Positions 35,863-44,072 of a DNA stretch of 64,000 nucleotides are shown here, piece by piece. Location: NCBI RefSeq assembly GCF_051201665.1, contig NZ_CP179210.1, positions 2,046,001 to 2,110,000 of the forward strand. The letters run 5' to 3'. The notes under the pieces are model-generated. The model did no database searches. It saw only the letters and a program-made list of their open reading frames with translations, and was not told the DNA's origin. Each line of letters begins with the position of its first letter. The stretch's first letter is position 1. The position numbers and the translations under genes were made by a program. This DNA is from Psychrobium sp051201665 (GTDB lineage: Bacteria; Pseudomonadota; Gammaproteobacteria; Enterobacterales; Psychrobiaceae).

Positions 35863-37809
35863 CTATGTATTTTGGCGGCGCTCGATGAGTCCGTCTAAGA
35901 CACTTGGGTCGGCAAGTGTTGAAGAATCGCCAAGCTCATCGATTTCATTTGCGGCGATTTTTCGTAATACGCGGCGCATGATCTTTCCAGAACGCGTTTT
36001 CGGTAATCCTGGAGCCCATTGTAATAAGTCAGGCGCAGCGATAGCGCCAAGATCTTTACGAACCCATAGTTTTAACTCTTTACGCAGTTCTTCAGTATCT
36101 TCTACGCCATCGTTTAGCGTAACGTAAGCGTAGATGCCTTGACCTTTAATATCGTGGGGATATCCAACAACAGCAGCTTCTGCAACGTCCTTATGACCGA
36201 CTAATGAGCTTTCAACTTCGGCTGTGCCCATTCGGTGACCAGCAACGTTGATTACGTCATCAACACGACCAGTGATCCAGTAGTATCCATCTTCGTCACG
36301 GCGCGCGCCGTCACCAGTGGTGTACATATTATGGAACGTTTGGAAATAGGTCATCATAAAGCGTTCATGATCGCCATAGACCGAACGCATTTGACCCGGC
36401 CAGCTATCGAGAATGACCAATGAACCGGCACCTTCTCCCTCAATAATTTGACCTTCCGCATCAACAAGTGCAGGCTGTACGCCAAAGAATGGACGAGTCG
36501 CTGAGCCCGGCTTGGTTGCGGTAGCGCCGGGTAGCGGGGTAATTAGAATGCCGCCTGTTTCTGTTTGCCACCACGTATCAACAATTGGGCTATTACCTTT
36601 ACCAATAACATCGTTGTACCAGCGCCAAGCTTCAGGGTTGATTGGTTCACCAACACTACCAAGTACACGTAACGAAGAGCCGTCGAAGTTGTCAAAATGC
36701 TCTTCACCTTTAGCCATAAGCGCACGAATGAGCGTAGGAGCAGTATATAATTGATTAACTTGGTAACGATCAACGATTTCACCTAAGCGGGCAGGGCTAG
36801 GATAATTAGGGACACCCTCATGAATGACAATAGTTGCGCCGTTGGCAAGTGGACCGTAAACCATATAACTGTGGCCAGTGATCCAACCAACATCAGCGGT
36901 ACACCAGTAAACATCGCCTTTTTTATAATCAAAAACATATTCATGCGTCATCGACGCATATACCATGTAACCGCCGGTAGAATGTAATACACCCTTAGGC
37001 GTACCAGTTGAACCTGAGGTATACAGGATAAACAGTGGGTCTTCTGCGTTCATTTCTTCGGCAGGGCAATCGTTAGATTCGCTAGCGACAAGATCATGCC
37101 AGTAAACATCGCGACCTTCTACCCAACCGACATCGTTACCAGTACGTTGTAAAACAATAACTGTTTCAACGCAGGTTACTGCTGGATTTTCTAACGCATC
37201 ATCGATATTCACTTTGAGAGGAACTAAACGTCCACCACGTGGGCCTTCGTCTGCAGTGATAATGACTTTTGCATTACCATCAATCACGCGTGATGAAATT
37301 GATTCTGATGAGAATCCACCAAAAATGACGGAATGCACTGCACCAATTCGAGCACACGCAAGCATTGCTACAGCGGCTTCTGGCACCATTGGCATGTAGA
37401 TTGAAACTACATCGCCTTTGCTAACGCCTTTGGTCTTTAATGCGTTGGCAAATTTACACACATCATTGTGTAGTTGGCGATAAGTTACCTTGCGTTGATC
37501 TTTGGCGTCATCGCCTTCCCAAATAATGGCAACGTCGTCACCATTATTTGCAAGATGGCGATCTAAACAGTTAGCCGCAGCATTTAACGTGCCATCACCA
37601 AACCATTGAATATCTACATTAGGCGCCGCAAAGCTGGTGTTTTTTACTTGAGTAAAGGGTTTGATCCAGTCGATGCGCTTGCCGTGCTCAGCCCAGAACT
37701 TGTCTGGATTGTCGATAGACTCTTGATACATCGCTTGGTATTTATCGTTGTCTACTAGCGCGTTTTCAGCAAATTTGTCTGCTACTGGGAAAATTTCTGG
37801 GCTCGTCAT
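35863..37809 (-). CDS. acs: Acetyl-CoA synthetase
   Basis: It makes acetyl-CoA from acetate, ATP and CoA, so it scavenges acetate. 648 residues: VSIYMPMVPEAAVAMLACAR, the P-loop YTSGSTGTPKGVLHST, DTWWQTETGG, YYWITGRVDDVINVAGHR, and Lys609 in PKTRSGKIMRRVLRK, the residue acetylated in Salmonella and E. coli Acs. The start is ATG with AGGATAAACC upstream. Neighbouring remnants of a CrbS-like kinase and a CrbR-like regulator suggest that acs was once under the CrbS/CrbR acetate switch. Confidence 0.97.
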   Translation of the reverse strand: MTSPEIFPVADKFAENALVDNDKYQAMYQESIDNPDKFWAEHGKRIDWIKPFTQVKNTSFAAPNVDIQWFGDGTLNAAANCLDRHLANNGDDVAIIWEGDDAKDQRKVTYRQLHNDVCKFANALKTKGVSKGDVVSIYMPMVPEAAVAMLACARIGAVHSVIFGGFSSESISSRVIDGNAKVIITADEGPRGGRLVPLKVNIDDALENPAVTCVETVIVLQRTGNDVGWVEGRDVYWHDLVASESNDCPAEEMNAEDPLFILYTSGSTGTPKGVLHSTGGYMVYASMTHEYVFDYKKGDVYWCTADVGWITGHSYMVYGPLANGATIVIHEGVPNYPSPARLGEIVDRYQVNQLYTAPTLIRALMAKGEEHFDNFDGSSLRVLGSVGEPINPEAWRWYNDVIGKGNSPIVDTWWQTETGGILITPLPGATATKPGSATRPFFGVQPALVDAEGQIIEGEGAGSLVILDSWPGQMRSVYGDHERFMMTYFQTFHNMYTTGDGARRDEDGYYWITGRVDDVINVAGHRMGTAEVESSLVGHKDVAEAAVVGYPHDIKGQGIYAYVTLNDGVEDTEELRKELKLWVRKDLGAIAAPDLLQWAPGLPKTRSGKIMRRVLRKIAANEIDELGDSSTLADPSVLDGLIERRQNT

Positions 37810-38061
37810 GGTTTATCCTTTCTTCTTATAATCAACCAAAGTATGTTTTTTGCGGACTTTTACTGCTATTAGACATTGGTATATCGCTAAACGCCTCAAC
37901 AGTGTGTAGATGTTATAGACTACTTTAGGCACAGTAGTAAAGCCTTGTTTAATGGTGAGTTAAACAAAGCGCACTGAAAAAATTGAGTAAGACAAGCGCC
38001 CATTACTTGCGTAACGTAGCTTCCGAATGATAATAAGATTTGGTAATAAGGAATAACTAAA

Positions 38062-38184
38062 ATGGTTGAAAGTAGTGGCTTGCTTGGCTTAATTTCTATT
38101 GGATATATTGGTTTGCTATTTTTGATCGCATGGCTTGGGGATCGGCATTTTAATATTTTTATACCAATTGCATTAAGTAAGTGA
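38062..38184 (+). pseudogene. Amino-terminal stub of a CrbS/CbrA-like sensor kinase
   Basis: An ORF of 40 codons with ribosome binding site AAGGA. The first 33 codons read MVESSGLLGLISIGYIGLLF followed by LIAWLGDRH, which resembles the first transmembrane helix of the SLC5-domain hybrid kinases (CrbS, CbrA). The last seven codons come from the inserted 162-bp element, where it stops. The complete kinases exceed 1000 residues, so nearly all of it is gone. Placement is right: divergent from acs, and a CrbR-like regulator lies 0.5 kb further on. Assignment of the stub to this family is from memory of the N-terminal pattern. Confidence 0.65.
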
Positions 38185-38322
38185 TCTTGTTGTGTGTAGA
38201 GAAAATCAGCTAAAACAAGGCGCTCGATTGACTAATAGCTGGCTATTAGGATTGAGAGCAACGCCATTTTAGTTAATTTTAACAAGTACAAGTGGGCAAA
38301 TATTTAATGCAATTAATGGTAT
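38161..38322. mobile_element. 162-bp fold-back MITE-like element, copy 2 (inverted)
   Basis: Reverse complement of copy 1 at 19797-19958, with which it is almost identical. It begins within the kinase stub frame and ends at a remnant of a different gene, so it marks a junction between two truncated genes. Confidence 0.88.
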
Positions 38323-38659
38323 TAGTCATTGGAGGCGTTATCTGATTATCTAGGTAGTGATAGTGACAGCGAACAAGCCATTACCGATATCTCAATGGCG
38401 TATTCAATTGTCACAAAAAAAACGTCATTGTTAGTGGTGGAAGATGACGTATTTATACAACATGGGATTGACCAAGTTAACAAGCAACGTCGTGCGATCG
38501 AAAGAAAATCCGCTGAGTCATCGGGCCGATTAACAGCAGTCAATGTATAAGAAATCTCGTCCTAGTAGTGGAGGAGGCGGTGGTAGCGTATCTTTCATTA
38601 TGGCGCTAATATTGTTGTCTATGGTTGCAGTGAGACGTAGAGGTACGCTTAGTCGTTAA
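38323..38659 (+). pseudogene. C-terminal remnant of a surface protein with GlyGly-CTERM-like tail
   Basis: Directly after the element an open frame (to 38550) reads as the interior of a protein: ITDISMAYSIVTKKTSLLVV, then VEDDVFIQHG and a charged QRRAIERK stretch. The pattern resembles the end of VIT/VWA-domain proteins. It stops at 38548, but another frame, beginning near 38534, gives SSGGGGGS, a hydrophobic helix (FIMALILLSMVAV) and RRR before a stop at 38659. That is the architecture of a GlyGly-CTERM sorting signal, cleaved by rhombosortase. One frameshift between 38531 and 38550 joins the two. No start codon or N-terminal part exists, so the gene is dead. The VIT assignment is tentative. 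Confidence 0.62.
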
Positions 38660-38663
38660 GATC

Positions 38664-38691
38664 AAAAAAGGCGACCTTGTGTCGCCTTTTT
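38664..38691. terminator. Bidirectional terminator
   Basis: AAAAAAGGCGAC, CTTGT loop, GTCGCCTTTTT between the surface-protein remnant and the convergent crbR-like gene. Confidence 0.9.
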
Positions 38692-38712
38692 ATTGGTTGG
38701 TTCTTTGATTCG

Positions 38713-39349
38713 CTAGAGCACGGGATTGTTTACTTCTAACCGACTTAATGCAATAACGGCTTGAGTACGATTTCGTACATTAAGCTTTCGAAAGATCGCT
38801 GTAGCGTGGGCTTTTATTGTTGCTTCAGAGACTTCTAAATCATAAGTGATCTGCTTATTGAGTAATCCTTCACCAAACATCTGCAACACTTTGTTTTGTT
38901 GAGGGGTTAATTCTGCTAATCGGTTAGCAAAATCGCCTTCTTCGGAGATATTCTCTTTTGACAAATCCAATCCCGCAGGTAGCCAAGTCTCTCCTTGCAA
39001 TATTAAATCAAGTGCACTGGCTAAATCGTCCATCGAAGTAGATTTAGGGATAAAGCCACAACTGCCATAGTGCATTGCCTTAGCGATTGTCTTAGTGTCT
39101 TCATGGGCTGAAATAACAACGACTGGAATAGCAGGGTAATGGCTACGCAGATGTATTAATGTTGAATAACCGTGAGAGCCGGGCATTTGAAGATCTAAAA
39201 TGATCAAATCCAGTTTGCTGTTGTTATCTAATGTTTGCTGTAAGGTGTCAGCAGAATGTGCTTCTAGCCATATAGTATCTGGATAGGCGTAATGCACTTC
39301 TGAAAAGTGGATGGTCGTCAGCAATGACTATATTAAAACGCTCAGACAT
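38713..39349 (-). pseudogene. crbR: CrbR-like LuxR-type response regulator, frameshifted near the N-terminus
   Basis: The ATG at 39349 (after AGGAATATCCT) opens MSERFNIVIADDHPLFRSAL, a normal receiver start with the acidic pair DD. The frame then shifts: the rest of the receiver (YPDTIWLEAHS, LDLIILDLQMPG with the phospho-accepting Asp, VVISAHED, PKS) and the LuxR helix-turn-helix (LTPQQNKVLQMFGEG, EATIKAHATAIFRKLNVRNR) continue in another frame open only from 39324. The join lies between about 39275 and 39295, and a few residues seem to be missing. A protein starting at 39324 would lack the acidic pocket. In V. cholerae CrbR activates acs; position and sequence agree with that role here. Confidence 0.8.
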
Positions 39350-39554
39350 AGGATATTCCTTATTATTATTTCACTTGAGTGCACAACGATGCATTATCCA
39401 ATATCAATCAAATCTCCCTTAGCCAAAAGTCTAACATGGGGAAACGTTAGCCGCTAGTAGTGGTTTTGCGCCTAGTTTACGATCCAACTAATAGCTTTTT
39501 ACTGAGATTGTTTTATAATCCGCCGGAGTTAGCAAAAGATCACTAGGCACTTAC

Positions 39555-40619
39555 ATGTTAGATGTACCCGTAAAAACGGCATTGGATTATCCATTTCCAG
39601 CGAAACCTTTAGCGTTGTCTCCAAAGAGAACGTCTGAATTAAAAGAAAATATCAAACGAATGCTAGTAGAACAAAATGCAGTACTTGTTGCGCATTACTA
39701 CACCGACCCAGAAATTCAAGCATTAGCAGAGGAAACGGGTGGTTGTGTTTCTGATTCTTTGGAAATGGCGCGTTTTGGTGCAGAACACCCAGCGAAAAAA
39801 TTAATTGTCGCTGGCGTTAAGTTTATGGGGGAAACCTCAAAAATTCTCAGCCCAGAAAAAACGGTATTAATGCCAACACTAGAAGCGACTTGTTCACTTG
39901 ACGTTGGTTGTCCTATTGATGAGTTTAGTGCCTTTTGTGATGAACACCCTGACCGCATCGTGGTTGTTTATGCAAATACATCCGCTGCAGTTAAGAAACG
40001 CGCTGATTGGATTGTCACCTCTAGCATCGCGTTAGAGATTGTTGAGCATTTAGACGAGCAAGGGAAAAAAATCATCTGGGGACCTGATCGTCACTTAGGT
40101 GGATATATTCAACGTGAAACGGGTGCAGACATGCTGTTGTGGCAAGGTGATTGTATCGTACATGACGAATTTAAGACCAAAGCGCTTATTGATATGAAAG
40201 CGGTATATCCTGATGCACAAGTTTTAGTTCATCCAGAGTCGCCTCAAGAAATAGTAGAATTGGCGGATTCGGTTGGTTCAACGAGCCAGTTGATTCAAGC
40301 AGCGCAAGCTTCTGATAAAGAATCATTTATCGTTGCAACGGACCGCGGTATCTTTTATAAAATGCAACAGCTTATGCCAACCAAAACATTTATTGCTGCG
40401 CCGACCGCAGGTGAGGGTGCAACGTGTCGCTCTTGTGCAAATTGCCCGTGGATGGCAATGAATGGTCTTGAGGCGATTGAAAATGCATTAGTGACTGAAA
40501 ACCCGGTTGAACATGAAATCTTTGTTGATGATTCATTACGCGAAGGTGCGTTGATCCCGTTACGCCGTATGCTAGATTTTGCAGCCGAGCTCAAAATGAA
40601 AGTAAAGGGTAACGCCTAA
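39555..40619 (+). CDS. nadA: Quinolinate synthase A
   Basis: It condenses iminoaspartate with dihydroxyacetone phosphate to quinolinate in NAD synthesis, using a [4Fe-4S] cluster. 354 residues. The cluster cysteines are recognisable in EATCSLDVGC, WQGDCIVHDEF and the C-terminal GATCRSCANCPWMAMN. Other blocks: LVAHYYTDPEIQALAEETGG, VAGVKFMGETSKILSPEK, VYANTSAAVKKRADW, LVHPESP. The start is ATG; upstream Shine-Dalgarno is weak. Confidence 0.96.
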   Translation: MLDVPVKTALDYPFPAKPLALSPKRTSELKENIKRMLVEQNAVLVAHYYTDPEIQALAEETGGCVSDSLEMARFGAEHPAKKLIVAGVKFMGETSKILSPEKTVLMPTLEATCSLDVGCPIDEFSAFCDEHPDRIVVVYANTSAAVKKRADWIVTSSIALEIVEHLDEQGKKIIWGPDRHLGGYIQRETGADMLLWQGDCIVHDEFKTKALIDMKAVYPDAQVLVHPESPQEIVELADSVGSTSQLIQAAQASDKESFIVATDRGIFYKMQQLMPTKTFIAAPTAGEGATCRSCANCPWMAMNGLEAIENALVTENPVEHEIFVDDSLREGALIPLRRMLDFAAELKMKVKGNA

Positions 40620-40646
40620 CACACTAAAAGGTGCAGGTTGATTAGT

Positions 40647-40725
40647 AACCACTTGATTAAACAAGCGTTGCTTTAATCGAGTGGTTCACTTAAACTAGCG
40701 CCATTGTTAGACAGCCTCTGTCTAA
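40647..40725. other. Two hairpins after nadA
   Basis: Between nadA and the tRNA repeats. First (40647-40686): AACCACT/AGTGGTT with inner GATTAAA/TTTAATC, no T-run; a possible nadA transcript end. Second (40707-40725): TTAGACAG-CCT-CTGTCTAA, perfect. Nothing else is seen in 40620-40756 apart from a TTATAA-like sequence just before the repeats, which might be a promoter element for the tRNA transcript. Confidence 0.45.
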
Positions 40726-40756
40726 TGTGATGCTTGATTATTCAAGTTATAAAAAC

Positions 40757-40982
40757 GGTGAAGTGTCCGAGTGGGCGCCAAGGGTTAGATTGCATGCCTT
40801 GCGTGTTTCTTCGGCCTATACCCATAAGTACAAGAGTAACTATTACTAAGTACTTTAAATATCTAAAACGGTGAAGTGTCCGAGTGGGCGCCAAGGGTTA
40901 GATTGCATGCCTTGCGTGTTTCTTCGGCCTATACCCATAAGTACACGAGTAACTATTACTAAGTACTTTAAATATCTAAAAC
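40757..40982. repeat. Two tandem 113-bp repeats, each beginning with the 5' end of tRNA-Ser
   Basis: Units 40757-40869 and 40870-40982 are almost identical (one difference noted, AAGAG/CGAG-type near the middle). Each starts with GGTGAAGTGTCCGAGTGG, the first 18 bases of the real tRNA gene that begins at 40983, then diverges into unrelated sequence that ends ATATCTAAAAC. So the tRNA start recurs at exact 113-bp intervals. The units lack the anticodon and T arms and cannot be tRNAs themselves. Confidence 0.93.
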
Positions 40983-41070
40983 GGTGAAGTGTCCGAGTGG
41001 CCGAAGGAGCACGCCTGGAAAGTGTGTAAGGCGCAAGCCTTCGAGGGTTCGAATCCCTCCTTCACCGCCA
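40983..41070 (+). tRNA. tRNA-Ser (anticodon GGA)
   Basis: 88 bases including the encoded CCA. Acceptor arm GGTGAAG pairs with CTTCACC, discriminator G. Anticodon loop CTGGAAA gives GGA, reading UCC/UCU. The long variable arm (GTAAGGCGCAAGCCTTC region) is typical of class II serine tRNAs. The T arm is GAGGGTTCGAATCCCTC. It is preceded by two partial copies of its 5' end. Confidence 0.97.
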
Positions 41071-41180
41071 TCTTTCTACAAATAAGCTCAATTGATATTC
41101 CCCCTGGGTTAGATTCTTCAGATCATTCGACTTTTTTCTCGAAAAGCATCAGTGCGTATTATTCGATGTTGCACGCTATG

Positions 41181-41339
41181 ATACCAATCGCATTAAATAT
41201 TTGCCCACTTGTACTTGTTAAAATTAACTAAAATGGCGTTGCTCTCAATCCTAATAGCCAGCTATTAGTCAATCGAGCGCCTTGTTTTAGCTGATTTTCT
41301 CTACGCACAACAAGATCACTTACTTAATGCAATTGGTAT
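41181..41339. mobile_element. 159-bp fold-back MITE-like element, copy 3
   Basis: Same orientation and near-identical sequence as copy 1. Terminal repeats are ATACCAATCGCATTAA and TTAATGCAATTGGTAT; this copy lacks three bases (AAT) at the right end compared with copies 1 and 2. It sits between tRNA-Ser and the SatD-like operon and adjoins its repeated operator region. Confidence 0.88.
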
Positions 41340-41341
41340 GA

Positions 41342-41428
41342 GTAACCGAATCGGGGTACTTACAACACATGTAACTTAAATAGGTTACATGTAGTAAGTG
41401 TAACTAATATGGGTTACTATCAAGACAT
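41342..41428. promoter_or_regulatory. Three tandem 29-bp units with GTAAC-N8-GTTAC palindromes
   Basis: Units start at 41342, 41371 and 41400. Each begins with an interrupted palindrome: GTAAC-N8-GGTAC, GTAAC-N8-GTTAC (arms extend to ACATGTAAC/GTTACATGT) and GTAAC-N8-GTTAC. Centres are exactly 29 bp apart. The array ends 36 bp before the SatD-like start, the usual place for an operator. The binding protein is unknown; the helix-turn-helix end of the SatD-like protein is an obvious candidate. Confidence 0.75.
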
Positions 41429-41464
41429 TACACATTCTCATTCACATCGACAAGAGGTTCTAAA

Positions 41465-42115
41465 ATGGCGAATTTAGTCGATTCATCACTCATCGCAGTG
41501 CTCACTGGCGACATTGTTAAATCGCGTCAGATCAGTCAAGAAGGCTATGACGATCTACTTTATAGTCTCAATAACGTGTTGTCTTATGTCAGTGAACAAC
41601 ACGTCAATAATGCTTTCCAGCTAATGCGTGGTGATAGTTTTCAATTGATTATCCATGATCCGGTTAATGCGTTTAAATATGCGTTGTTAATTCGATTGGC
41701 GCTAAAAGAGCGCGATGATCATTTTGATTGTCGGGTGAGTATTGGCCTTAGTGATAATGATGTTATTAGGCATCAGATTGGAAATTCAACAGGTGATGCA
41801 TTTACCTTATCAGGAATGGGGTTAGATGAACTAAAGAGTCGTTGTTTACAAGTAACCTCTTTGGATAATGATTTTAATCAACGTATTGATTTGTTAGTTG
41901 ATTATGCGGATCACCAACTGAGTCAATTTACCCAAAGACAAGCGGCTATTGTTCAATTAAAACTCCGCCAGCCTGAGCTGATTCAGCAACAAATTGCAGA
42001 TTTACTTAGTGCGCAGCGAGTCTCTATTTCTCGATCGTTGAAAACGGCACGTTTTGATTTACTCGAACAAAACATCAGTTACATTGAAACTCAAATAAAG
42101 GCGTTAATACAATGA
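41465..42115 (+). CDS. SatD-family protein
   Basis: 216 residues. N-terminal LIAVLTGDIVKSRQIS, FQLMRGDSFQLII, CRVSIGLSDND and NSTGDAFTLSGMGLD resemble the SatD family; the last blocks recall a nucleotide cyclase-like fold, but this is inference. The C-terminal 60 residues look like a helix-turn-helix (TQRQAAIVQLKLRQPELIQQ, ISRSLKTARFDLLEQN). Function unknown. The ATG follows AGAGG at good spacing. It overlaps the next gene by ATGA. Three tandem palindromic units precede it, consistent with autoregulation. Confidence 0.72.
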   Translation: MANLVDSSLIAVLTGDIVKSRQISQEGYDDLLYSLNNVLSYVSEQHVNNAFQLMRGDSFQLIIHDPVNAFKYALLIRLALKERDDHFDCRVSIGLSDNDVIRHQIGNSTGDAFTLSGMGLDELKSRCLQVTSLDNDFNQRIDLLVDYADHQLSQFTQRQAAIVQLKLRQPELIQQQIADLLSAQRVSISRSLKTARFDLLEQNISYIETQIKALIQ

Positions 42116-42846
42116 ATGATTTATGGATGACATTCGCAGCGTTAGTAATAGCTCAGGTCTTTTTTCAATATTATTGCCAACCTAGTAGATGGCTAGAGAA
42201 TCGAAAAGAACGCGGCTTGATGTCGTTAAGCCTGATAAAACACAGCCTTGTTCAAGGTATTGTCGGTTGTTGTGTACTAGCATGGGTGACGTTAGATGCA
42301 GGGTCTTTAATATCACTATTTTTACTTCTTGCATTATCCCATTGGGTAATTGATGCCATGGTTTATTTAATGGGCTTTAGAGTGCGAGTATTGTTAGTCG
42401 CGCAGGCACTGCACAGTATTATTTTGTTGTTATTAGCGATTCACGTTCACGGTATTGAACTCTTATCGCTATGGGACGGCCTCATAAAGGAAATTGAGCC
42501 CAAACATTTGGCGGTTGTTATCGCCTATCTATTAGTTTTAAAGCCGACGTCTAGCATGATTAGTGCGTTATTAGCGACGTATTCTCCGATTAATAGAGAA
42601 GAGAACGAAGGTTTAATTGCTGGTGGCGAAATTATTGGCTATTTGGAGCGTTTGCTAATGTTAACATTTGTATTAGTTGGCCAATATGCCGTAATAGGGT
42701 TCATATTGGCGGCTAAGTCGATATTTAGATTTGGCGAGCTCAATAAGGCAAGTTATCGTAATCTAACAGAATATGTATTGTTAGGCTCTTTGCTTTCAGT
42801 GACCACAACATCACTAATTGGTCTACTAGCTAAAATGGCACTTTAG
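42112..42846 (+). CDS. DUF3307 membrane protein
   Basis: 244 residues, six or so hydrophobic segments. N-terminal LWMTFAALVIAQVFFQYYCQ and SLIKHSLVQGIVGC match DUF3307, including a conserved His; also ALSHWVIDAMVYLMGFRVR. The C-terminal part has NEGLIAGGEIIGYLERLLML. DUF3307 genes commonly pair with SatD-like genes, as I recall; here stop and start overlap (ATGA). The function is unknown. Confidence 0.75.
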   Translation: MNDLWMTFAALVIAQVFFQYYCQPSRWLENRKERGLMSLSLIKHSLVQGIVGCCVLAWVTLDAGSLISLFLLLALSHWVIDAMVYLMGFRVRVLLVAQALHSIILLLLAIHVHGIELLSLWDGLIKEIEPKHLAVVIAYLLVLKPTSSMISALLATYSPINREENEGLIAGGEIIGYLERLLMLTFVLVGQYAVIGFILAAKSIFRFGELNKASYRNLTEYVLLGSLLSVTTTSLIGLLAKMAL

Positions 42847-42964
42847 TTGTTCTTTTATTGATCTTAAACAAGATATGGTGAGTGCAAATATTACTTAGTA
42901 TGCTGAAATAACTTTAAAATAGGGCAAATAAGTTTAAGCCCATTAAAAAGTTGATGGATTAGCG

Positions 42965-43990
42965 ATGACTCGCGATCATATAAAAATCTTAGTCGTTGAT
43001 GATGTGCCTAATAACGTCAAGATGTTGTTGAGTATTTTAAAAGAAGAGGGCTTATCGCTGTCGTTTGCTCTTAGTGGTAATGACGCTATTGAGCTTGCGA
43101 AGAAAGAGTCTTTCGCTCTAATTTTGTTAGATATTTTGATGCCTGCAAAGCAATACATCAAACTGATAAGAACGCGAATACGCCCGTTATCTTCATTTCT
43201 GCTCGAACTGATGTCGAATCAATATCAAGAGGATTTGCGCTTGGCGGCGTGGATTATATTGTAAAACCCTTTCATCCTGACGAAATCATTGCGCGAGTCA
43301 ATACGCATCTCGAACTTGCCAGTAATCGTCAACTATTGCATCAAAGCATAAAAGAGCTCACTCATAAATTCGATTATAAAGAAGAGCGCTTGCTAAATGA
43401 AATTGAACAATTCCAGTGAGATATGATCCATGTTTTAATGGAAATGATCGAGATGACCTCTGATGAAACTGGACAACATATAAGACGTGTTGCAGATTGT
43501 GCTAAGTTACTGGCGCAATATATGCCGCAGCTCAGTGAAGAGGATGTTTGGATGATCTATCATGCAGCACCAATGCACGATATTGGTAAGGTTGCGATAA
43601 GGCGATATTAGAAAAGCCCGGTTGTTTAACTGATGCTGAATTTGAAATCATGAAAACGCATACAACAAAAGCGGCGGCGTTATTTCCCAAATCTAAACGT
43701 CGAATTATTAACGCAGCGTCGATAATTGCGCTACAGCATCATGAACGATGGGATGGCAAAGGTTATCCTCATGGACTGAGTGGCGAAAACATTCACATTT
43801 ATGGCTGAATAGTAGCGTTAGCTGATGTTTTGATGCGCTAACTCACCATCGTGTTTATAAAGATTCATGGTCAGTGCCGAATGCGTTAAATTATATAAAG
43901 GAAGAACGAGGTAAACACTTTGATCCACAAATAGTTGATATTTTTTTGGAGCACATCGATGAGTTTTTAACTGTGCTCGCTGACCAATAG
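42965..43990 (+). pseudogene. HD-GYP response regulator, broken
   Basis: Once a receiver domain plus HD-GYP c-di-GMP phosphodiesterase. Receiver: IKILVVDDVPNNVKMLLSIL, LILLDILMP (phospho-accepting Asp), then after a frameshift near 43143 with loss of about 20 bases, VIFISARTD and VDYIVKPFHPDEIIARV. HD part: DETGQHIRRVADCAKLLA, MHDIGKVAI, HHERWDGKGYPHGLSG, ALADV. Defects: nonsense codons TGA at 43417 and 43806, both explained by CGA to TGA; frameshifts near 43143, 43597 and 43835. It is collinear with the kinase pseudogene downstream, so a two-component pair has been lost. Confidence 0.9.
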
Positions 43991-44037
43991 AATGTCATTC
44001 CAAAAAATTATTGGTACGTGCATTGCGTTATGTAGTT

Positions 44038-44072
44038 ATACCAATTTGATTAAGTTTGTGATCTTGTTTTGC
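44038..44072. mobile_element. Relic of the 162-bp element
   Basis: ATACCAATTTGATTAAGT followed by GTGATCTTGTT matches the end of the fold-back element in inverted orientation (about 32 of 39 positions). The rest is missing. It lies just before the kinase pseudogene start. Confidence 0.65.

Noticed and set aside
40989..41231. Open reading frame of 80 codons starting MSEWPKEHAWKV
   Set aside because: It is the tRNA-Ser gene read as protein, a common artefact, and then runs into the fold-back element.
40757..41339. Integrative element attached to tRNA-Ser
   Set aside because: No integrase or cargo is present, the duplicated part is the 5' end of the tRNA, and the repeats are contiguous.
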